In this document: positions 8,890 to 16,120 of the stretch, piece after piece
Numbering within the stretch: position 1 is the first letter of the stretch
Layout: each line of letters starts with the position of its first letter
Source: a virus
Virus record (IMG/VR): IMGVR_UViG_3300045936_000212
Location: 1-64,000 of that record
Direction: 5' to 3' (one strand)
DNA: 64,000 nucleotides
Notes under the pieces: model-generated
Told to the model about the DNA's origin: nothing
What the model saw: only the letters and a program-made list of their open reading frames with translations
Database searches by the model: none
Translations under genes and position numbers: made by a program

Positions 8890-10240
8890 GGTCTTCGCCG
8901 ACGCGCTGGGTCGGGTGCTGGAGCAGGTCAGGCAGGAGTTCCGGGTAGACCGGCAACTGATGCAGGCCGAGTACGGTCGCACCGTCGCCGAGCTCCGCGC
9001 CGAAGTTTCCGAGCTGAAACTGAAGCTCAACGAGATCATGGCCGAGCGGCTGGCGCAGCTGCATGACGGCAAGGACGGCGAGCCGGGGCCGCAAGGTGAT
9101 CCAGGCCCGCAAGGTGAAAAAGGCGAGCCGGGCGCGGCCGGCGACCAAGGGGTTCCGGGTGAGCGCGGTGAGCCGGGCGAGCAGGGGCCTCCCGGCGAGA
9201 AGGGTGAGCCGGGCGAGCGCGGCGAGGCTGGAGAGCGCGGTGAACCGGGCGAGGCTATCAGAGGTGCACCGGGCGAGACGGGCGATCCTGGGCCTCCAGG
9301 CGCCGCCGGAGAGCGCGGTGAACCGGGCGCCCCGGGTGAACGCGGCGAGCCAGGATCTCCGGGTGAGCGCGGTGAGCCTGGCGAGCAGGGGCCGCAAGGG
9401 GTTGCGGGCGAGCGCGGCGAGCGCGGCGAGCCGGGCGCACCGGGTGAGCCGGGGTCTCCGGGCGAGCGCGGTGAGCCGGGCCAGGAGGGGCCGTCGGGGC
9501 CACCGGGTGAGAAAGGTGATCCAGGGGATCCGGGCGAGCGCGGTGAGCGCGGGGAGCCGGGTGACCGCGGCGAGCCGGGCGAGAAAGGTGATCCGGGCCA
9601 GGAGGGCATGCAAGGCCAACCGGGGGAGCCGGGGCCTCCGGGCGAGCGCGGCGAGCCGGGGATACCGGGAGAACGCGGCGAGGCGGGGGTCGCTGGGGAA
9701 CGCGGCGATCCCGGCCCAGCGGGCGAGCGCGGCGAGGCCGGGCCTCCCGGCAAGCTGGCCGGCGTCAAGCCCTGGGCGCGCGGTGTTCACTACGAGAGCG
9801 ATGTCGTGACGCATCTCGGCTCGACCTGGTGCGCGCTGCGCGACACCGGAGAGGAACCGCCACACGGCGACTGGCTCCTCGTCGCCGAGCGCGGCCAGGA
9901 CGCTCCCGTGGGCGAGGTCAGAGGCAGCTATGACCCGACAGCGAAATACCGGCGGTTCGACATCGTCGCCTACAACGGCTCCGAGTGGCGGGCAAAGGTC
10001 GATGACCCCGGACAACTCCCCGGAGACGGGTGGGCGTTATCTGCACAGAAAGGCGACCGCGGCCGACGCGGCGAACCCGGCGAGCAAGGCCCGCCAGGAC
10101 CGCAAGGGAAGGCGGGGGCGACGATCAGCGAGTGGCTGACCGAAGGCTACCGCGCCATCCCGGTGCTGAGCGACGGCACGCTGGGGCCGGCTCTCAATCT
10201 GCGCGAGTTCTTTGAGGCCTACCATGGCGAGGCGCGCTGA
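8810..10240 (+). CDS. Collagen-like virion protein with carbohydrate-binding-like modules
   Basis: About 476 residues. A helical N-terminus (residues 20-85, coiled-coil-like) leads into a long Gly-X-Y tract rich in GERGEPGE and GPPGEKGE triplets. Then come two short modules of the [19 protein letters not shown] type, resembling chitin-binding (CBM5/12) folds, a second short collagen run, and an ending [15 protein letters not shown]. Such proteins form triple-helical fibres or capsid decorations that bind polysaccharide. The start at 8810 has GGAG nine bases upstream; an ATG at 8861 is possible. It overlaps the portal end by 80 bases. Confidence 0.85.
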   Translation: MSTAAPRSNSIGSGPSTMPPIDIGPREVFADALGRVLEQVRQEFRVDRQLMQAEYGRTVAELRAEVSELKLKLNEIMAERLAQLHDGKDGEPGPQGDPGPQGEKGEPGAAGDQGVPGERGEPGEQGPPGEKGEPGERGEAGERGEPGEAIRGAPGETGDPGPPGAAGERGEPGAPGERGEPGSPGERGEPGEQGPQGVAGERGERGEPGAPGEPGSPGERGEPGQEGPSGPPGEKGDPGDPGERGERGEPGDRGEPGEKGDPGQEGMQGQPGEPGPPGERGEPGIPGERGEAGVAGERGDPGPAGERGEAGPPGKLAGVKPWARGVHYESDVVTHLGSTWCALRDTGEEPPHGDWLLVAERGQDAPVGEVRGSYDPTAKYRRFDIVAYNGSEWRAKVDDPGQLPGDGWALSAQKGDRGRRGEPGEQGPPGPQGKAGATISEWLTEGYRAIPVLSDGTLGPALNLREFFEAYHGEAR

Positions 10241-10806
10241 TGGCCTACGAACTGGTCACAGCGCCCACCACCGAGGTGATCACCCTTGAGCAGGCGAAAC
10301 TGCACCTCAAGGTCGACACCTCGGCCGACGACGACCTGATCACCATGCTGATCATGGCGGCGCGCAATCGGTACGAAGGCCCCTACGGGATCTACGGCTC
10401 GGCTTTTCTGACGCAGACCTGGGACTATTTCGCCGACTCATTCCCGGCGACCGGCCTTGAGATCACCTTTGGCCCGGTCCAGTCGGTCGAGGAGGTCGGG
10501 TACAGCGACAGCAGCGGCAACACCGTGGTCATGGATCCCTCGGCCTATCAGGTGGACAAGGTCAGCGTCCCGGCGCGGATCGTGATCCCCGGTACCGTCC
10601 CAGTGTCGAGCGGGCTCAACTCGGTCAAGGTGCGCCTCAAGGTCGGCTACGGCGACACGGCGGACAAGGTGCCGCCCCTGGTCGTGCAGGTGATGCTGGT
10701 GGCGATCGGCTACTGGTACGCCAACCGCGGCGGCTACGGCAGCAGCAACTTCCCGGCCTGGATCGACCAGCTGGGGCTGCCGGCAAAGCGCCGCTGGGCG
10801 ATGTGA
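10240..10806 (+). CDS. Head-tail connector (gp6-like adaptor)
   Basis: A 188-residue protein with the helical N-terminal pattern of gp6/gp15-type adaptors (EQAKLHLKVDTSADDDLITMLIMAARNRYE) and a beta-rich middle with VKVRLKVGYGD. It forms the ring docking under the portal. It overlaps the collagen-like stop by one base, and the order portal, connector, stopper, tail completion is conserved in HK97-like phages. Confidence 0.85.
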   Translation: MAYELVTAPTTEVITLEQAKLHLKVDTSADDDLITMLIMAARNRYEGPYGIYGSAFLTQTWDYFADSFPATGLEITFGPVQSVEEVGYSDSSGNTVVMDPSAYQVDKVSVPARIVIPGTVPVSSGLNSVKVRLKVGYGDTADKVPPLVVQVMLVAIGYWYANRGGYGSSNFPAWIDQLGLPAKRRWAM

Positions 10807-10807
10807 C

Positions 10808-11158
10808 ATGCTCACCACCAGCGGGCTCGCGCCCTCGATCGGCGAATTGAGCCACCGGGTCGATCTACAACGCCGCACCGACGCCCCGGATGCGGCGACC
10901 GGCGGCACCGTCGAGGCCTACGCCAAGATCGCCACCGTCTGGGCCAGGGTCGAGGCGATTTCCGGTTCGCTCTATTTCGCCAGCCAGCAGGTCGAGACCG
11001 GCACGACGCACGCCATCACCGTGCGCTACCGCAGCGACTGGCGGCTCGTCGAGTACATCCGCTGGGATCGCCGCAGCTTCCGGGTTGAGCGGTGCCGCGA
11101 TCTGGAAGGCCGCGAATACCAAGAGTTCCTCTGCGAGGAAATTGAGACTGAAACCTGA
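10808..11158 (+). CDS. Head closure / stopper protein (SPP1 gp16-like)
   Basis: 116 residues with the family pattern: GELSHRVDLQRRT, then ATVWARVEAISGSLYFASQQVETGTTH, then the RYRSDWR and RRSFRVERCRDLEGR strands. It closes the connector after packaging and forms the tail attachment surface. It lies two bases after the connector gene and overlaps the next start by one base. Confidence 0.87.
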   Translation: MLTTSGLAPSIGELSHRVDLQRRTDAPDAATGGTVEAYAKIATVWARVEAISGSLYFASQQVETGTTHAITVRYRSDWRLVEYIRWDRRSFRVERCRDLEGREYQEFLCEEIETET

Positions 11159-11601
11159 TGCCGATCCAGTTTGTCACCGACGCCAGTCAAGCCACCCGCG
11201 GTCTGTTCTCGGTCGCCGACTTTGCCGATCTGGCGCGCCGGCCGATCCGCGCGGCGCTGCGCGAGACGGCGCAGGATGTCATGGTCGATGCCAAGGCCAG
11301 TATGCCCGATCGCGGGGGGCGACCGTCGCGCCCCGGCGAGACGCCGACCCGGCAGACCGGGAAACTGGTAGCAGCGCTGATGACGAAGCAGCCGGCCTCG
11401 CGCCGCAACGCCGAGCGGGCGTATGTGACGACGCCGCCGGGCGACGAGTACCGCTACGCCTGGATGCTGGAAAGCGGGTTCCCCCGCATCGGCGGGCCGC
11501 GCCCGTTCTTGGTGCCGGCGCGGCAGCGGCATGTTGCCGACTTTGTCACCCGCGTCGAAGCCGCCCTCGAGGAGGCGGCGCGGCAGACCAACCGCCGATG
11601 A
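11158..11601 (+). CDS. HK97 gp10-like tail completion protein
   Basis: 147 residues resembling gp10/gpZ-type proteins: an early helix RRPIRAALRETAQDVMVDAKASM, a Gly/Arg-rich loop GGRPSRPGETPTRQTGKLVAAL, then a YRYAWMLESGFPRIGGPRPFLVPA end. It joins the tail tube to the head connector. Overlaps the next start as ATGA. Confidence 0.82.
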   Translation: MPIQFVTDASQATRGLFSVADFADLARRPIRAALRETAQDVMVDAKASMPDRGGRPSRPGETPTRQTGKLVAALMTKQPASRRNAERAYVTTPPGDEYRYAWMLESGFPRIGGPRPFLVPARQRHVADFVTRVEAALEEAARQTNRR

Positions 11602-12029
11602 AGCTGAAGCCGATCATCGATCAGCTAAAGGTCGCGACCACCAGCTTCAACGGGCGGATCGCCGGGGCGTCCGAATATGCCGCCGGGGTCGAAAGCACCC
11701 GCCTTGTCGTGCCCTGCGCTTTTGTCATGCGCGGCCAGGTCTTCACCGACGAAGCCCGCACTCTGGGCGAGGTCGTGCAGATGATGACCGAGGAGTTCGG
11801 CATCGCCGTCGCGGTCGACAACAGCCAGGACGAGCGCGGCCAGATGGCCGAGGAGCTGCTCGACGACATCCGCCAGGATCTGATCCAGGCGCTCCTCGGC
11901 TGGGCCCCTGACGAGACGCACAACGCGATGGAATACGGCGGCGACGTGCCGATCGAGATCAACCGGGGCCGGCTCTGGCGGCTCTTCGTGTTCCGCACTT
12001 CCGGGGCGATTGCCAGCCTCGACCTGTAG
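11598..12029 (+). CDS. Tail terminator protein
   Basis: 143 residues starting MKLKPIIDQLKVATTSF, with a beta-rich middle (TRLVVPCAFVMRG) and a C-terminal LWRLFVFRT strand, a layout common to tail terminators that cap the finished tube. Position after the gp10-like gene and before the tail tube supports the call. A longer upstream in-frame reading is a shadow of the neighbouring gene. Confidence 0.75.
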   Translation: MKLKPIIDQLKVATTSFNGRIAGASEYAAGVESTRLVVPCAFVMRGQVFTDEARTLGEVVQMMTEEFGIAVAVDNSQDERGQMAEELLDDIRQDLIQALLGWAPDETHNAMEYGGDVPIEINRGRLWRLFVFRTSGAIASLDL

Positions 12030-12071
12030 CACCCGCTACCCCGCTTCCAAAACCTGTCTGGAGTAACCGCG

Positions 12072-12365
12072 ATGCCGGAAGATGTCGTGCGCGAAGCCGT
12101 TGTTGTGCGCTATGCGGTGACGCATGAGCTGACGCCGGAAGGCACCCTGATCATCGTCGAAGATCAGGTGGTGACCGACCCGCCGCCCGATTTGCCGCTC
12201 GGGGAAGAGGTGCCGGCCGATCCTATCGTCCCCGACACGCCGCCGGTCGACCCGCCGCCGGGCACCACCACTACGAGCGGCACCGTCAGCACCAGCAGCT
12301 GGGCGGCCCCGACGCCAACGCCCGCCCCTGCGCCTGCGCCAACCTCTACGGACTCGGAGGTCTGA
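12072..12365 (+). CDS. Small protein with Pro/Thr-rich tail before tail tube genes
   Basis: 97 residues. A short beta-like N-terminal part (VVVRYAVTHELTPEGTLIIVEDQVV) is followed by about 50 residues of Pro, Thr, Ser and Ala. A ribosome site (CTGGAGTAA) precedes it. No family recognised; a tube decoration or assembly factor is possible from position. Confidence 0.65.
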   Translation: MPEDVVREAVVVRYAVTHELTPEGTLIIVEDQVVTDPPPDLPLGEEVPADPIVPDTPPVDPPPGTTTTSGTVSTSSWAAPTPTPAPAPAPTSTDSEV

Positions 12366-12368
12366 CCG

Positions 12369-13520
12369 ATGCCGACGCTGCTGTCGCGCAAGGCAGCGCT
12401 CTTATTCAAGATCGAGTCGACCGAGGGCGTCGATGCAGCGCCGGCCGCCGGCACAGATGGCATTCTGGTCGAGAACTGCAGGATCACGCTCAATCCCAAT
12501 ATCGTCGAGACGAACGAGGTCACTCCGTCACTCGACCCGTTCGATCCGATCGTCGGCGGCATGAGCGCGTCGATTGAGTTCGATGTCTACATGAAGGGCT
12601 CCGGGTCGGCGGTGACGCCGCCCGAATATGGCGATCTCCTCAAATGCTGCGGCTACGCCGAATGGATCGTTGGGCCGACACCGGGGGGCGGACCCGAGGT
12701 TTGCGGTGCCGGCGCTTCGACGGTGCAGGCGACTCTGGGGGCCTCGGCATCGACAAGCTCGCAGCAATATCGCGGGATGCCGGTCAATTTTACCGGCGCG
12801 GTCACGTTGAACACGTTTATTTGGGATTACAGCGCCGCGAAGGTTGCGAAGCTGACCGATACCGCTTCTGCCAACATCACCAACACCACGAGCTGGCAGA
12901 TCCCGGCGAACGTGACCTACGTTCCGGCTTCGAACGTACTCAGTTCGGGCACGATCCATTATTTCAACGACGGGCTGCGGTACGTTTTCCTCGGCAATCG
13001 GGGCACTGTCGCCTTTAACATCGTCTCGGGCGGACCGGCCAAGGCCAGCTTCCGCTTTATGGGGATGTTCAGCTCCAAGACCGATGTGGCATTGCCGGCG
13101 GTCACCTATGACGTGACCCGCCCGCCGATCTGGAAGGGTGGTTCCTGCACCATCGACTCGGCCCAGGCAGCCGCCGGCACTCTCAACCTCGACACCGGCA
13201 ATCAATTGGTGATGCCGGATAACCCGAACGCCCTGGAAGGTTTCGACCCGGCGATCATTACGCTGCGTCAGTTGCGGGGTTCGATCAACCCGAAGGAAAC
13301 CTTGGTCGCCACCAGGAACATCATGGCCGACTTCCGCTCCCAGACGAAGCGGCCGATCCACGCCAAGCTCGGCATAACCGCCGGCAACCGCATCGGCTTC
13401 ACCATCCCCGCCGCTTTGTACTTGAACGAAACGTACGGTGACAACAACGGCTACCGCATCGTCGATGTGCCGTTCGACATGACCGGGCAAGACTCGGGGA
13501 TGGTCATCTGCAGCTTCTGA
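12369..13520 (+). CDS. Major tail tube protein, copy 1
   Basis: 383 residues. The N-terminus LFKIESTEGVDAAPAAGTDGI and the SLDPFDPIVGGMSASIEFDVYMKG stretch are typical of tube proteins of this phage group, which stack as hexamers around the tape measure. It is a full-length homologue of the next tube gene: ends and C-terminal half are nearly identical, while residues about 75-190 differ strongly. A terminator lies between the copies. Confidence 0.85.
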   Translation: MPTLLSRKAALLFKIESTEGVDAAPAAGTDGILVENCRITLNPNIVETNEVTPSLDPFDPIVGGMSASIEFDVYMKGSGSAVTPPEYGDLLKCCGYAEWIVGPTPGGGPEVCGAGASTVQATLGASASTSSQQYRGMPVNFTGAVTLNTFIWDYSAAKVAKLTDTASANITNTTSWQIPANVTYVPASNVLSSGTIHYFNDGLRYVFLGNRGTVAFNIVSGGPAKASFRFMGMFSSKTDVALPAVTYDVTRPPIWKGGSCTIDSAQAAAGTLNLDTGNQLVMPDNPNALEGFDPAIITLRQLRGSINPKETLVATRNIMADFRSQTKRPIHAKLGITAGNRIGFTIPAALYLNETYGDNNGYRIVDVPFDMTGQDSGMVICSF

Positions 13521-13527
13521 CGCTGAC

Positions 13528-13561
13528 CGACTGAACCACAGGCGTTCAGTCGCGCTTTTTT
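13528..13561 (+). terminator. Intrinsic terminator between the two tail tube genes
   Basis: CGACTGAAC and GTTCAGTCG form a perfect 9-bp stem with loop CACAGGC, followed after CGC by six T. It lies seven bases after the copy 1 stop. If partly efficient it would set the ratio of the two tube proteins and reduce downstream tail genes. Confidence 0.8.
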
Positions 13562-13583
13562 CACTTCCGACCGGAGACAGATC

Positions 13584-14735
13584 ATGCCGACGCTGCTGAC
13601 TCGCAGGGCCGCCGTGTTGTTCAAAATCGAAAGCACGGAAGGTGTCGATGCCGTTCCGGTAGCCGGCACCGATGGCGTTCTGGTGGAAAACCTCAGGATC
13701 ACGATGAACCCGAACATCGTGGAGACCAATGAGGTGACGCCCAGCCTCGACCCATTCGACCCGATCGTCGGCGGCATGAGCTCGTCAATCGAGTTCGATG
13801 TCTACATGAAGGGCTCGACAGCAGCGGCTACGGCGCCCGAGTGGGGCAAGCTTCTCAAATGCTGCGGCTACTCCGAGACCATCACCGCAGCGGCGGTCCC
13901 GGCGGCCCCGGAAGCCTGTGCGGCCGGCGGGACCACCATCCTCGCCAATCTCGGCGCAACTGCTGTTGCGACAGCGCAGCTCTACCGGGGGATGCCGCTC
14001 AACCTTACTGGCGCGAACACGCTGCAGACGTTCATCTACGACTACAGCGTCACCAAAGCCGCCAAGATCACTGATACGGCTTCGGTCGCGATCGTCGCCG
14101 CGACGCTCTACCAGATCATGCCCAACGTCCTCTATGTCCCGGCGTCGGGAGCGATCAGCAGCGGCACCTTCTATATCTTCAACGACGGGCTGCGGTACGT
14201 CTTCCTCGGTAACCGCGGCACCGTCGCCTTTAACATCGTGAGCGGCGGGCCCTGTAAAGCGTCCTTCCGCTTTATGGGCATGTTCGCGTCGAAAACGGAT
14301 TTGGCGCTGCCGACCGTCAGCTACGACGCGACCCGTCCGCCGATCTGGAAGGGCGGCGCCTGCACGATCAACAGCGCGGCGATGGCAGCCGGGACGCTGA
14401 ACTTGGACACCGGCAACCAGTTGGTGCAGCCGGATGACCCGAACATGCCCGAGGCGTTTGACCCGGCGATCATCCCGCTAAGGCAGCTGCGCGGCAGCAT
14501 CAACCCGAAGGAAACCTTGGTCGCGACGCGCGACATCATGGCCGACTTCCGCTCCCAAACCCGCCGGCCGATCCACGCGAAATACGGCATCACCGCCGGC
14601 AACCGCCTCGGCTTCACCGTGCCGGCGGCGCTCTACCTCAATGAGACCTACGGTGACAACAACGGCTACAGAATCGTGGACGTGCCCTTCGACATGACCG
14701 GCCAGGACTCTGGGCTGAGTATCTGCAGCTTCTAG
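13584..14735 (+). CDS. Major tail tube protein, copy 2
   Basis: 383 residues, the same length as copy 1 and alignable end to end without large gaps. Residues 1-75 and 200-383 are highly similar; the middle has diverged in sequence (TITAAAVPAAPEACAAGG against IVGPTPGGGPEVCGAGA). It has its own ribosome site (GGAGACAGATC) after the terminator. Either the two proteins form different parts of the tube or one carries a variable surface domain. Confidence 0.85.
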   Translation: MPTLLTRRAAVLFKIESTEGVDAVPVAGTDGVLVENLRITMNPNIVETNEVTPSLDPFDPIVGGMSSSIEFDVYMKGSTAAATAPEWGKLLKCCGYSETITAAAVPAAPEACAAGGTTILANLGATAVATAQLYRGMPLNLTGANTLQTFIYDYSVTKAAKITDTASVAIVAATLYQIMPNVLYVPASGAISSGTFYIFNDGLRYVFLGNRGTVAFNIVSGGPCKASFRFMGMFASKTDLALPTVSYDATRPPIWKGGACTINSAAMAAGTLNLDTGNQLVQPDDPNMPEAFDPAIIPLRQLRGSINPKETLVATRDIMADFRSQTRRPIHAKYGITAGNRLGFTVPAALYLNETYGDNNGYRIVDVPFDMTGQDSGLSICSF

Positions 14736-14744
14736 GAGGCTCCC

Positions 14745-15443
14745 TTGCTAGCGTTATCGACCAAGGACGCCGTGCGCTTTACGCCGGATCGGCTGAAGGA
14801 GCGCGACCCCGTCCCGGTGTTCCTGCTCAAGACCCCGTCGCTGCGCGACAAGATCGCGCTCGACGCCGAGGTGCAGGCCGAGGGCGTGCGCTACCCGCCC
14901 AACACCGAATACGCAGAGGTGCTGCGCGAGGCGGTCCTCGCCCAGGTGCTGGAGCGCGACCACCCGCAGCTTCTCGAGATCATCTTGGAATACGAGGCGG
15001 TCAACGAGGAAGGCAACCCGATCCCGGCCGAACTCACCGAGCGGATCGAGGAGATCGCCAAGGCGCTGCGCCCCTATCATCGCCCGCTGGCGCAGCTCGA
15101 GGCCGAGCGCACCCGCTATCTCGGCACCGCCTTCCTTGTCCGGGCCGAGATGTTCCTCCTCAAGATCGAGGGTGACCCCGAGGCGCCCGAGATCGAGCGC
15201 CGCTACGGGAAACTCACCGAGGACTGCCAGAACGCCATCGAACAGCGCTACGGGCAGGGGACGCTCTTCGCCATCGGCGGGCGGACGATCGAGATCACCC
15301 AGCCGACCGAGGACGAAAGAAAAAACTCGCCATCGCCGCCTGCATCGCCGCCCGACCCCGAGACTTCGACGGAGGAGCCACCGCCCCCGACGGCTCGGCG
15401 TGGGAGATCCTTGGGGAACGGTACGGGCGCAACCCCCGCCTAG
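14745..15443 (+). CDS. Tail assembly chaperone, short form (gpG-like)
   Basis: 232 residues from a TTG start with AGGAGG five bases upstream. The protein is rich in Glu/Arg helices (LREAVLAQVLERDHPQLLEIILEYEAV), as in gpG-type chaperones that hold the tape measure before tube assembly. Residues after about 194 become Pro/Ser/Glu-rich and look non-globular, as expected for a frame left by a fraction of ribosomes. A slippery heptamer at 15320 provides the long form. Confidence 0.85.
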   Translation: MLALSTKDAVRFTPDRLKERDPVPVFLLKTPSLRDKIALDAEVQAEGVRYPPNTEYAEVLREAVLAQVLERDHPQLLEIILEYEAVNEEGNPIPAELTERIEEIAKALRPYHRPLAQLEAERTRYLGTAFLVRAEMFLLKIEGDPEAPEIERRYGKLTEDCQNAIEQRYGQGTLFAIGGRTIEITQPTEDERKNSPSPPASPPDPETSTEEPPPPTARRGRSLGNGTGATPA

Positions 15444-15652
15444 ACCTGCCGCAGGTCTATTTCGAGGTGGTGCGGCTGTGGCGGCTGGCCTACCCGCCGC
15501 ACGGGCGCATCGTCGGGATGGCGGCGGGCATCATCCCCATCGTCGGGCACCTGCCGGAAGCCGGCGGCACTCTCGATCAGGCCTCCTGGGTGATGGAGGC
15601 CTTTGGTCTCTTAAACAGCTATGAGATGAAGTTCGCGCCGCCGCCGGGTTAA
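14745..15652 (+). CDS. Tail assembly chaperone, -1 frameshift long form (gpGT-like)
   Basis: Predicted product of a -1 slip at 15320-15326. Ribosomes read 194 codons of the short form, slip, and continue from base 15326 to the TAA ending at 15652, giving about 302 residues. The new tail reads as a globular protein (SAWEILGERYGRNPRLDLPQ, VVRLWRLAYPPHGRI, SWVMEAFGLLNSYEMKF), much more so than the zero-frame tail. gpG/gpGT pairs lie between tail tube and tape measure genes in most long-tailed phages, exactly as here. Confidence 0.85.
15320..15326 (+). promoter_or_regulatory. Programmed -1 frameshift site A_AAA_AAC
   Basis: The heptamer AAAAAAC lies in the correct phase of the chaperone frame (codons AGA AAA AAC). 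The -1 frame is open from here for a further 108 codons. A_AAA_AAC is a known slippery type. Confidence 0.88.
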
Positions 15653-15665
15653 GGAAGGCCGGCCT

Positions 15666-16016
15666 TTATCGACCGATGAGTCTTTGCAGGCTTGGCGGTA
15701 GTGGTGTGCTCCTCGTATCGCTGAACTCGCGGCAAAGCTGGACGGCGATCTCGGCTGTCTTCCTCGTCCTCTCGTTGACATAAGCTTCCTTGTTCGGGTG
15801 GTCATAGGAGGTCATCGCCTCGGCCCTGCCCCAAAACTGCCGCACCTGATGTTCTGATAACTCACACCCGTCCGGCTGCCGCGCGTCGGATAGTAACGGC
15901 TCGTATGTCAACGGAGCGGAGTTATTCAAGCGTGCACCGAAGTACAGTGCACCGAGAATACCGAGCACGCAAATTATCGAAACAACGAGTGCCTCTTCTA
16001 AAAAGTTCTGGCGCAT
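15666..16016 (-). CDS. Antisense-oriented single-span membrane protein (moron-like)
   Basis: 116 residues on the minus strand inside the otherwise + strand tail operon. A near N-terminal hydrophobic helix (EEALVVSIICVLGILGALYFG, residues 8-28) is followed by a polar domain with two Cys. The start at 16016 has AGGAG eight bases upstream; the frame extends to 16127. Base composition is less G+C-rich than the neighbours. Orientation, composition and membrane anchor are those of a lysogeny-expressed moron, for example a superinfection-exclusion protein; function unproven. A palindrome AAGGCCGGCCTT (15655-15666) lies at its 3' end. Confidence 0.65.
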   Translation of the reverse strand: MRQNFLEEALVVSIICVLGILGALYFGARLNNSAPLTYEPLLSDARQPDGCELSEHQVRQFWGRAEAMTSYDHPNKEAYVNERTRKTAEIAVQLCREFSDTRSTPLPPSLQRLIGR

Positions 16017-16120
16017 TAGGTGCTCCTGTTTCGCTGCGTCCGCAGCATTTAGCTCAAACCGCCCTGCTGCGGTCTTGATAGGCCCGGCCAAAAAATTGAT
16101 CGGACCCGCTTGCGGACCTG

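Noticed and set aside
8785-9768. Long minus-strand open frame of 327 codons opposite the collagen-like gene
   Set aside because: It is the antisense reading of Gly-X-Y codons (Ser/Pro/Gly triplets) with no ribosome site or neighbours on that strand.
9063-9809. Second + strand frame inside the collagen-like gene (248 codons)
   Set aside because: The repeat DNA leaves all frames open; the alternative product is Ser/Arg/Ala noise without junctions to neighbours.
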